From Elsinoe arachidis (taxonomy: Eukaryota > Ascomycota > Dothideomycetes > Myriangiales > Elsinoaceae): DNA of 64,000 bases. This document shows positions 53,341-63,100 of the stretch, in pieces. The position numbers and the translations under genes are program-made. The number at the start of each line of letters is the position of its first letter. The first letter of the stretch is position 1. Under the pieces are notes generated by a model. The model was not told the origin of the DNA, searched no databases, and saw only the letters and a program-made list of their open reading frames with translations. The stretch lies in contig JAAPAX010000001.1 in NCBI GenBank assembly GCA_013372555.1, forward strand, positions 1,054,001-1,118,000, written 5' to 3'.

Positions 53341-55232
53341 CTACTTCTCAATATAATACCCCAAATCCCCCCCCTCCACCTCCAACCTCGTCATCCCATT
53401 CCCCATAAACCTAAACCTATTCCGTCCCCTATACACAATCTCAAAATCCTCCGCCCGCAGACTCCCAATCATCTGATGATACCCAATCGCCGTCCCCGCC
53501 CACACAGCCGTCACCCTTCCATCGACGCGATGGTTCTTGTACCACGACCGACACCCGCCCGACCACACCAGCGTCTGCATGATCTCGTCGGCGTAGGCGT
53601 TGAATTCTTCGATGCAGTATTGGCGCGGGGAGATGGCTGCGATGGATTCTTCGGCCATTTTGCGCGTCCAGAGGCAGATGTAGTTTGCTGTCCATTGGAG
53701 TTGGGCCATGAGGGAGCCGTGGCCTACGGGCTGGGGGGGGGGGGTCAGCTTGGTTGCGACATGAGGGGCCGGGGGGAAGGGGACGGGCTTACTGAGTTTG
53801 GTCCCCCGAACATGAAGTAGTTCGGGAATCCGCCGGCCATGACGCTGAGGTAGCTGAGGGGTTCGTCGGCCCATTCTTCTGCGAGAGAGCGGCCGTGTGC
53901 GCCAATGAGAGGCCAGGGAGGGCGGTGGCTGACGTCGAAGCCGGTAGCGCAGACTAGGACGTCGAAAGGGTGGTGCTCGCCGTCGACTGTCACTACGCCG
54001 TCGGAGGTGATCTTCTCGATGCCGGAAGTCACGAGTCGGACGTCGTCGCGTGTGAAGGCTTCGAGGTAACCTGGCCCAGGGGTTGCTCTTCTGCAGCCGA
54101 CTTCCCAGTCTGGTGTAAGTTTGGCGGCGAGTTCTTCGTTGCCGCCTAGACGTTCTTTCATGAGCTTGGCTGTGTTGGCGCGGGCTCGTTCTTGGGCTTT
54201 GCTGCCTTTGCGGAACATTTGGTAGTTGACATTGCTTTCGTGTTGAATCTTCTTTCGGTGTTGCTTCAGGGCTTCCGGATCCTCTCTGAAGCGCTTCTTT
54301 TCTTCTTCGCTGTAGACATATTGCACTTTACCACCGATGATGCCGGATCCCAGACCGGGTGTGATGTACGTGGGATGCCGCACGAAGTTCGTGAGGGACT
54401 TCACCTTGCCTACTAGTTGAGGAATGATCTGGATGGCGCTACTACCATTGCCGATAACGCCAACACGCTTGCCGGTGAAGTCGAACTCATGATCCCAGTC
54501 TGCTGAGTGCAATAGTTTACCTTTGAATGACTCCAGGCCAGGAATGGTTGGCCATCTCCAATGACTCAAGAAGCCCGTTGCAGAAACGAGGATATCAGCC
54601 GTGTCGGAAATGAGACCCGACGGACCCCGGATCTTGACTTGCCACTGTGATGTGGCGTTGTCCCAACGTGCTTCTTCCACACGATGCGAGGTTTTGACGT
54701 CCCGTGCTAGATCATACTTGTCTACCGTTCGACGGAAGTAAGCCAGAATCTCAGAACCGCTGGCATAGTACGCTGACCAGTCTGGGTTGGGCTCGAATGG
54801 AAAGCTATACACATGTGCTGGCACATCGCACGCCACTCCTGGGTACGTATTGACCAGCCAGGTGCCTCCAATCGAGTCATTTGCCTCGTAGACGGTATGG
54901 TCAACATACTCATCCAGCTTGTGGTTGTGGTGAAGTTGATAGGAGAAACCCATTGCTGAGACGCCGGCTCCGATGGTGATTATGCGGAGCTTGCGGGTAG
55001 GTGTGCGGAGCGGCGCATCGTACAATGGCACCCATGATGGTGGTAGAGGCTGGCCGTAGCGTGTCTTTGGCGGGGGTTGATCCGACGTGTTTAGCTCTGC
55101 AACAGGCGTGTGTGTTTGATCTAACGAGGGGGCATAAGTCGATGGGTGTTCAGGATCGGCAAGACTGTGCGGCGGCATACCCGCGGCAACGTGAGATGAT
55201 ATGCTGGAGAGTCGCTGTTTGGGCTGTGACAT
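53341..55232 (-). CDS. Baeyer-Villiger-type flavin monooxygenase
   Basis: Exon 1 53793..55232 and exon 2 53341..53730 (62-nt intron, GTAAGC...CCCAG with a run of twelve C's before the acceptor); 609 aa. First Rossmann motif RIITIGAGVSAMGFSY (FAD, about residue 83), GGTWLVNTYPGVACDVP, the BVMO fingerprint FKGKLLHSADWDHEF (FxGxxxHxxxWD), then the second Rossmann motif KRVGVIGNGSSAIQ (NADPH), and VLVCATGFDVSH, MFGGPNSPVGHG near the splice. These identify a class B flavoprotein monooxygenase that inserts oxygen next to a carbonyl using NADPH and O2; the substrate is unknown. The long N-terminal polar stretch (about 70 residues) resembles fungal BVMO-like proteins. No biosynthetic-cluster core enzyme is nearby. 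Confidence 0.9.
53731..53742 (-). repeat. C12 homopolymer run at a 3' splice site
   Basis: Twelve G's on + (twelve C's in the gene's sense) ending in the CAG acceptor of the monooxygenase intron. It replaces the usual polypyrimidine tract. Length could be variable or a sequencing artefact. Confidence 0.7.
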
Positions 55233-55751
55233 ATGGGAAACCCAGAAAAGAATGAAGAAGTGTAGATACAGAGATACTTAGCAATGGACTCAGCAGTAAC
55301 ATAATCAGTGGCGACTAGAGGCTAGACTGGAGCGCCAGCAGTGCCAGATGCGATCATCGCTCGGTGGCAGAGATGATGTACCTCCATGAGGGGTTGGTGG
55401 CATGAACTCTCCCGAGGCAGATCTGGCTGGCCGAAGATCCGTCACATCATGCGATTTGCGGCTCGATCCTCGCATAGTGGTGACATCTCTGAGGTTGTCA
55501 TGCTGCTGGTGATTTTGCAGCATATCTGGACACTATTATATAGAGCGGTCATTTGTCAAGAGTTCCGCGTAGAAAGCGAACGAAGAAGAGCACGCACTGT
55601 CCAATCTCGGAGATTGTTCGGACTTTGTGTACCCCACCCTTCCCCAAGTTCCCAACTCGCTCCACTTGCCGAATGCGATCGAGTCAACTTTCTCCAGCTT
55701 CATACTTTCGATCAGCCAGCAACCCATGGGAGACGCTCTGACTCGAAAAGC
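55233..55751. promoter_or_regulatory. divergent promoter region, monooxygenase and Naa38
   Basis: A 519-bp gap between the divergent monooxygenase and Naa38 starts. Near 55530-55545 is TATTATATAG, possibly TATA-like for the downstream gene. No gene is seen. Confidence 0.45.
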
Positions 55752-56106
55752 ATGGCAGACCGGCCCATGTCCAATGGCGACGCGACTGCTTTCTTGACCT
55801 CTCTGCTGAACAAGTCGCTGCGTATTCACGTCACTGATGGGCGCATGTTCGTGGGCCAGATGAAGTGCACTGATCAAGTAGGGCCATCTCCCAGCAGAGT
55901 GCTAATTTCATGCTGATCTGGACTTCCAGGAGCGAAACATCATCCTCGCATGCACTCACGAATACCGACGACCCTCGAAACGAGCAATTGAGCAAGCAGC
56001 GCAGAACCCTTCGGCCGATGGGAAAGTACGGCTGGATATGGTCAAGCGATTCGTCGGTCTGGTCGTCGTGCCCGGACAGTACATCACGAAGATCGAATTG
56101 GACTGA
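55752..56106 (+). CDS. Naa38/Mak31-type Sm-like subunit of NatC
   Basis: Exon 1 55752..55877 and exon 2 55930..56106 (52-nt intron with GTAGGG donor); 100 aa. The sequence is a small LSM fold: LLNKSLRIHVTDGRMFVGQMKCTDQ (Sm1) joined after splicing to ERNIILACTHEYRR and RFVGLVVVPGQYITKIELD (Sm2). This pattern (Sm-like, about 100 aa, ending in IELD) fits NAA38/LSMD1, the auxiliary subunit of the NatC N-terminal acetyltransferase, which acetylates Met-hydrophobic N-termini together with Mak3/Naa30 and Mak10/Naa35. A spliceosomal or decay LSm is possible but the ending favours Naa38. Convergent with the WD40 gene, 196 bp apart. Confidence 0.82.
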
Positions 56107-56302
56107 GAAGAAAGACGAGAAGATGTAAAAGTCATGATATATCATATCGGCCGCACTATCCGCCAGCTCGTGATCCAGCCGTACACGAAAGGGCACCCGA
56201 CTTTTATGCAGGCCTACATCATGCTAAACGCCGCGCTCATGCAACCAGTCGTCGCTCGAATGCAAACATTTGTGCTGGAAAAGTCGAAGCTGCAGGGATT
56301 GG

Positions 56303-58366
56303 CTACAGCTTCACTCCCCATATCCCACGGCCACCGCATACACCCAGCCAGTCGCCGCCTTGGCTCGTCAGGACACTCTGAGGCGCCCAGCTAATATTGC
56401 TGACCTCGTAACCGCATCGCCAGCTTGCGCTTGGATATTTGATTTGGGGTTCGGTTTGTCCTGGCTGTCCGCTGCCGTTCACGTTCTGGCTACTTGCAGC
56501 GCCGAGAAGATCCCAGACTAAGACGAGGCTGTCGTCCGCGCCAGATGCGAGCATTCCTCTCCGGCTCGGCGACCATTCGATTGAGTTCAACGCAGCGCCA
56601 TGTCCGTGGAGTTCGATGATGGCGTTTCCTGGCTGGCGAACATCCAGTATGCGGATCAAGTTGCTATCTGCCGCGAATGTCGCTAGCAGATGCGAGTCGT
56701 GCGGAGAAGCCGCGAGGCGTAGGAGTGGTGGTGATGGCGTGAGGGTCTGTTGTTGCTGCTTGGACGGCGATGACGCTACTGGCGAAGCAACTGGTCGGAT
56801 TAGCAATGTCCCATGATTCATCGAGCAATTGCATACCTTTGTCCTTCTCACCTTTCTCAGACGGCTCGTAGATGATCGTGCTATGCTCCAGACTCCGCAA
56901 GTCGAACATACGGACACTACCATCTGCTCCGCACGATACAAAGACATCGACGCTGCCCGCGCAGAATCGTACATCGTACACTTCTTTGTCGTGTGCGATC
57001 AATTGCGTCTTCGCAGTGAGAGTAGGGATATCCCATATCGTGCATGTCGTATCAATGCTCGACGTGATGATGAGCTTCGGTGAAAGTGTGTTCCAGTCAA
57101 GGGACGTCAAGGGCGCAGTATGCTCAGGCGTCTTCGAATTGCTGAGCAGAGCGAGTGGTAAGAGTTTTTGTATCGGCGCGTCTCTCGAGTTCGCTGTCGA
57201 AGATCTGTTGATGTTGCTTGTCACATTGGACGGCTGAGATGGCGGTAATGACCACAGCCGTAGGTGGTCGCCTGAAGTAGCGAGCAAATCGGTCGATTGT
57301 TTCTGAGATGAAGGGGGCTCCCACGATATCCGCGTGACTGGATATGCGCATGTCGCTTCTGCTGTCCTGGTGAACTCGATGCCATATGAAGGTCCGCCAT
57401 GCATCGATCCCTCCTGAGGCACCACTTGTGTGTCTAATATTTGGATCTGGATGTATTAGCTCTCAGACCCCTTAAACAGGCATGGGAGAAACGAACGAAG
57501 TTGTGCGGATCTTCCAGATAGCTGCCGAGCGCCATCTTGCCGCTGCTACCTCCGCTGCTGACTGGCCACTTACACCAGTCGTACGCATACGTCGCCCATG
57601 GAGCAAGATAATTACTATTGGTCTGAACAGGGCTGGCGTCGTATGTAGCGCTAGGGCCTGCAAAATCGATACCCAGATCATTCCCTAGCGAAGGCCGAAT
57701 GTCTGAGAGGCCCAATGGCGAATGCGACACGCCTGTAGGCGTCTGAGGCGGAAACATCTTCGAGCTGCCCCCTGGAGTCACACTTGGCGTCGTGCTTGAG
57801 AAAGGTATGTACTTCTGATCCATCCCGATCGGACTCGACTTCGAGTGACTGTGCGATGACCCCAATATACCTGCTCTTGGAGGGGGCACGTAGTGCTGTT
57901 GTGCGCCGCTGGATGGCATTGACGGTACTGTGGATGGAGCATTGAAGTTGGACGAGACGCTGCCTCGAGCTGACCCTCCGGGCTGTAGCGCATCTGGTAC
58001 GCCGCTCGAGGGTGTGTTGAACTGTGAGCCTTGAGGTGTTGCTTGCTGGAACTGTATATTTGGCGCTTGACCACCCAGGATATCTGATTGAGAGGAGTAT
58101 CGCGAATGGTGCGCGCTTTGTGGAGTATATGGATTCTGCGGGCCTCCTCCGTGGTACATTTGATCGGGTGCACCGCCTATGCCTTGACCTCGTTGTGGTG
58201 TCCCGAAGCCTTGCATGTTGGAGGGCAGAGCTGTCGATGGAGCTGAGATAGATCCTGCATTTCGGCTATGGTGCGCATTGGATGGAATTTGAGGTGGATT
58301 CTGGTAGGAAGAAGATCCAGATAGAGGTAGGATGCTGTCTCTGCCAGGGCCCTGCCCTGCAGACAT
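56303..58366 (-). CDS. DCAF7/WDR68-like WD40 protein with long disordered N-terminus
   Basis: Exons 57497..58366, 56837..57446 and 56303..56790; introns of 50 and 46 nt; 655 aa. Residues 1-265 are Ser/Gln/Gly/Pro-rich and probably disordered. The WD40 part begins at NYLAPWATYAYDWCKWPVSS and includes ALGSYLEDPHNFIQILDTQVV, LTSLDWNTLSPKLIITSSID, TCTIWDIPTLTAKTQLIAHD, EVYDVRFCAGSVDVFVSCGA, GSVRMFDLRSLEHSTIIYEP, and LASGADDSLVLVWDL. This matches DCAF7/WDR68/AN11/TTG1 family proteins, about 340 aa, which scaffold kinases such as DYRK and developmental regulators. Two introns break the repeats, so separate ORFs appear unless spliced; the donor GTTCGT at 57496 is unusual. Divergent from PPAT. Confidence 0.88.
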
Positions 58367-58653
58367 GATGATACGTTGGCGCCCAAATGTGGTGAGATGC
58401 GGATTGACTGGTCTAAAGGTCGCTCAAATCAGATTATCAGGAGATCGATTGACGCGACTATTGTAGTCGTGCTTTCAATGCGACGGCGAGGAAAGGTTGG
58501 ATGGACTGGTGTTCTGTCGAGTGTTGCAGGCTTGCGATTGAAGGAAGTCGGAGATGCCAAGAATTTCCCTTTGCAGAGTTGGCCCATGTCACGACAGCTC
58601 GCTCTCCTCCAACACAAACACTGGCTCATCTCATTCACGAAGTGTCAACAGAG
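58367..58653. promoter_or_regulatory. short divergent promoter, WDR68-like and PPAT
   Basis: 287 bp between the two start codons. An in-frame ATG at 58501 could extend PPAT by 51 residues, but those residues are Cys-rich and not family-like, so they are probably leader. Confidence 0.45.
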
Positions 58654-59850
58654 ATGGCATCAGAGAGGGAGACCACGCCTCGATTTCTGTTGCTGCTGCC
58701 AGCAGCGCCGGCTGAAGGTGATGCAGAGATCATCAAGGGCGTGTACGGTGATTCAGTTCGACAAGTTCTCAAAGAGGTAGCCCTTGCATCTCAATCAAGT
58801 ACAGATGCTGCAATATTGGAAATAGCTTTGGCGTGTCCTCATCTACTTCCCAAACCGTCGCGAAACTTCGATCGTTACCAGAAGACGCAATCAGTGGTTG
58901 CACAGATCTACAGATTGATATGCACGATAGCAGCCAAGGATAAAATCAATGTAGAAGACAGAGATGGCGTTGACGTACGAGTAATTCTAGTCGGCTGGGA
59001 CGGTCAATCATCGTCAACTCCGAGTCCAGAACGTTTTGTACCGACCATTCAGGATCTGGCTGCTTCCTCACGGCAGTGGCAATACGCATTTGGCGTAGAG
59101 AATGAGGCTGGAGAGGCTATGGTGAGGGCATTCGTGACTGCGAAGAGCTCTGTGAGGCAAACGAGTGCTGCATCCCCGTCACAGGAGCCGAGCAAGTCTG
59201 GTCAGAAGGGCTCAAGCAATCGACTACCGTGCGTCGCCGTGGGAGGAACGTTCGATCATCTCCATATCGGTCACAAGCTGCTCCTCACTCTCACGGTATT
59301 TGCTGTCCTGGACGACGAGGCTGACTCCGACGTTGCAAGGTCAGTAATAATCGGCATCACGGGTGATGAACTATTGAAGAACAAGAAGTACGCCGAGCAC
59401 CTGGAAAGCTGGCACGATCGCCAGCGAGCTGTGCTGGATTTCGTGGCATCTACATTCAGTTTTGATCGTCCTGACCACCCAGCACCATCGAGTACCGAAG
59501 TCTCCCGAGAAGGACCTAATGGGCACGCAATTGATACCAAGTTCTCGAACGGACTATACCTGAGATGCGTGGAGATTGGCGATCCTTTCGGCCCTACTAT
59601 CACAGAAGCAGAGATTGATGCTCTAATCATCTCGGCAGAGACCCGGGCGGGTGGCAAGGCCGTAAACGACAAGCGACTTGAACAGGGATGGCATGCTCTG
59701 GAAGTCCTCGAGGTCGACGTACTTGACACAGAAGAAGCCACCACATCGCAGGCAGGTGGCCCAACGCCCACAGACGATTTCGCCGGCAAGATCAGTAGCA
59801 CAGAAATTCGACGCAAGCTTAGCAGCAAAGTCCATCCGTCGGTCTTGTAA
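58654..59850 (+). CDS. CAB4: phosphopantetheine adenylyltransferase (CoA synthesis)
   Basis: Single exon, 398 aa. The start at 58654 (MASERETTPRFLLLLPAAP) is preferred to the in-frame ATG at 58501. The C-terminal half has the nucleotidyltransferase core: VAVGGTFDHLHIGHKLLL (the HxGH active site, near residue 190), then VIIGITGDELLKNKKYAEHL, and the late block FAGKISSTEIRRKLSS (the ISST-like motif). The N-terminal half (about 180 residues) is the regulatory or linker domain seen in fungal Cab4 proteins. It transfers AMP from ATP to 4'-phosphopantetheine to give dephospho-CoA, EC 2.7.7.3. No dephospho-CoA kinase domain is fused, as usual in fungi. Confidence 0.92.
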   Translation: MASERETTPRFLLLLPAAPAEGDAEIIKGVYGDSVRQVLKEVALASQSSTDAAILEIALACPHLLPKPSRNFDRYQKTQSVVAQIYRLICTIAAKDKINVEDRDGVDVRVILVGWDGQSSSTPSPERFVPTIQDLAASSRQWQYAFGVENEAGEAMVRAFVTAKSSVRQTSAASPSQEPSKSGQKGSSNRLPCVAVGGTFDHLHIGHKLLLTLTVFAVLDDEADSDVARSVIIGITGDELLKNKKYAEHLESWHDRQRAVLDFVASTFSFDRPDHPAPSSTEVSREGPNGHAIDTKFSNGLYLRCVEIGDPFGPTITEAEIDALIISAETRAGGKAVNDKRLEQGWHALEVLEVDVLDTEEATTSQAGGPTPTDDFAGKISSTEIRRKLSSKVHPSVL

Positions 59851-60128
59851 AACACACTGGCAGGAGACTACTACGTGAAGCAATACGCTCTCATCGACTT
59901 CTCCAGTATGCAACAAGTCATTGGAATCATATTTCTTACTTCGACATCGTATGCACGCTAAATAAGAGTACCTGACCGGCCCCGCCCGCATCAGGAACAC
60001 CGATTGGTGCCCAGGTCAGGCCACCTACATTGGCCCCCGCTAGCTTACACATCGCGATAATCGTTCTGCTCATCCGGAATGCGCCTTCTCCTTCTTCACT
60101 CACAGCCTGATATCAACTTGCGTGGGTC

Positions 60129-63100
60129 ATGCTTGCTGCACCGCCTCGTGACCGTTCTGGCTTCGATGTTCTGATCATCTGCGCATTGCCCATCGAAGCT
60201 GATGCGGTCGAAGCGATTTTTGACGTGTACTACGAAGGCGTCAATGACTACGGAGCAGCTCCAGATGATCCAAACAGCTATGCAACTGGAGCGATTGGGG
60301 ATCACAATGTCGTCCTGCTCCGAATGCCCGGGATGGGCTCGATCTCATCTGCATCAACGGCAGCGAATGTGCGGCTGAGCTTTCCGGCTATAAGACTTGC
60401 ATTGGTCGTCGGTATCTGCGGTGCGGTTCCACAGTACCAGTCGAAGGACATCTTCCTGGGAGATATCATTGTCAGTCGATTGATTGTCCAATACGATTTT
60501 GGCCGTCAGTATCCTACCAAATTTGAGCGCAAAACTGCATCGGAAGACAGTTTCGGTCGACCTAGTGTGCGGATTCGGAGTCTACTGGCAACTCTGGAGG
60601 GCAAACGCAAACAGAAGATGATGACTGATCTCATTTCTACCACATTGAAGGAAATGCAGGACGAGGACTCAGACTACACTTGGCCTGGGGCAGCCACGGA
60701 TCTGTCATTCGATGCGTCGTACTACCACAAGCATCGATCCCAATGTGAGGAGTGTCAGCCGGAAGGTTCGGTTGGGTGCTCCGTGTCTCGCTCCGCAACT
60801 TGTGACAAGCTGGCATGTGCTGAACACGCCTTAACAAAGGTGCGAAGACGTCCGGATTTTGACGGGCTGCACCGACCTGCGATACATATTGGCAGGATGG
60901 GTTGCGCAAACACAGTCATGAAGTCAGGTCATGACAGAGACCGATGGGCGAAGGAGGACTCCTTGATCGGATTTGAGATGGAAGGTGCTGGTGTATGGGA
61001 CAACTATCCCAGTCTGGTTATCAAGGCTGTCTGCGATTATGCCGATAGCCACAAGAACAAAGCATGGCAGGTTTACACAACAGCCGTGGCTGCGGCGGCC
61101 GCGAAAGCGTTGTTGAAGGAATGGAGGCCCCCAATTGAGGCACAGGCAGGTCAAGACACCTAGTCACACCAGCAAGGAAATTGGTCTGACCGTTGCTAGA
61201 TAGACCCGATAGTTGCACCTAGGATGCGAATTGCTGGTTGTGCCCATTGGCTCGTGCAAAGACCACGGAATCCGATATTCACCGGTCGTGAAGAAATATT
61301 GGAACTTATTCAGGATTTGCTTGATCTCAGGTTGGAAGGTGAAGGGCGATACGATCCTTGTCGTATTGTCATTACCGGTCTTGGTGGAATGGGCAAAAGC
61401 GAGATATGCCTGAAAGTGGCAAATCAGATGCGGCAAAGGTGTGTTTGCTTCGAAGTCCACAAGGCGAGAACTGACATGATGAAGATTCTGGGCAGTCTTT
61501 TGGGTTGATGTGAGCTCCCGAGAGCAAGCAAAGGCGGCCTTTCTTGACATCGCACAACGCTTGAAGATCATTGCTCAGACCGTAAGTGAGGTCAAACGTG
61601 CACTTGAGAATCTGCGGCAACCTTGGCTACTTGTCCTGGACAACGCAGACGACATCGATTCTGACTACTTTAACTTTCTGCCTTCTGGTCGGCAAGGCTA
61701 CATTCTCATGACATCACGTATCGCTGAGTGCTCAAAGTATGCCACAAGCACTGGTCTCCATGAAGAACTATCAGAGCTTGGCAAGGATGATTCAAAGCGA
61801 CTTCTGATGAAAGCCGCGAATGTCGATCTCGACCATCGCCAAGCTGAGCACGATGCAGCTAGGAAAATATGCGATATCCTAGGTAATCATGCACTCGCTA
61901 TTATCCAGGCGGGATCGTACATCGCTCAAGGGTACTGTACCTTCGATCAGTATCCAGCACTATTTGCAAACCGCAGGAAATCATTAATGCAACATCATCC
62001 TGAACAAGCCAAATCACGATACGGCGACATCTTCTCAACGTTCGAAATCGCCGCGGACATGCTGGCCGCCTCGGAGGAGCAGGACCATCAAGACGCTGTA
62101 GCGCTACTGTCCATGATTGCAATGCTGAGCCACAGCCCTCTGCCAATCCAGGTCTTTGATGCGGCCAAACAGACAGCCGTTGATCAGTCAGAGGAATTGA
62201 AATACCAGGGTTTGATCTGGCAGTTGCGTAGCCTGCCAGACGTACTCGAAAGACCAGAGCCTTGGCTTCTCTCATCGGCGGGCATGAAACAATCGGCTCG
62301 TTGGTTACTCGGTGTAAAGTCTGTCCGAAAGGACTCAAAAGCCGATCTGCCATCATCGCGAGTAATCAGTGCATTGTCGCTTCTGACTTCACTCGCGCTG
62401 GTGACCCGTAGCGTGGTAGACAACTTAGTCATGGTATCGATGCATCCTTTGGTCCATGCGTGGGCGAGAGACAGGCAGAGCAGTATAGAGCATGAAAAGA
62501 GCTGGACTCAAGCTCTGTGTATCATGTCCTTCTCATCGTTCGCAACACAATTCTGGACTGTGCAAGGGCTCTACCTCCAGCCGCACCTCTTGGCCATTCT
62601 CGACAGAGATATGAAGGAGATTTTCACCGGACGCCCGCGATATGCAACGGCAAGGCTACTGAGTAATCTCACCAGCATTCTATTGCTGCTTACGCTAGAC
62701 GCAAAGTGCTTGGATTTCCTGGACAAGATGTTTGCCTATCTGGGGCTGGAACTGCGGAAGCCCGATCTTGAGCACTGGGGCGCATTCCATAACTACAGTA
62801 TCGCGCTGGGCCACAAAGGAGACGATGTCACGGCTGAGAATATCCTTCGGAAGCTGTATGACGGACTTCGTCCCGGAACCTTTTCCAAGGGTCAGACGCA
62901 GGTCACTTTGGAGATCGCGTGTTCGCTCAGCACTGTCTACATTGCAACCGATCGCCCAGAAAAGGCGAGTAGTCTTCTCGAACCGCTAATGAGCAGCCTG
63001 CAAACTCGTCCTTTGCATGACATGATCAGAATGCATGCGGAAACTTGCCTTGCCGAGGCATACGGACAAACGGGGAAGACCCAGGAAGCGGTCTCTATGC

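Noticed and set aside
53341..55232. Monooxygenase as part of a secondary-metabolite cluster
   Set aside because: Its neighbours are housekeeping-type genes (Naa38, WDR68-like, PPAT, SSADH) with no core enzyme.
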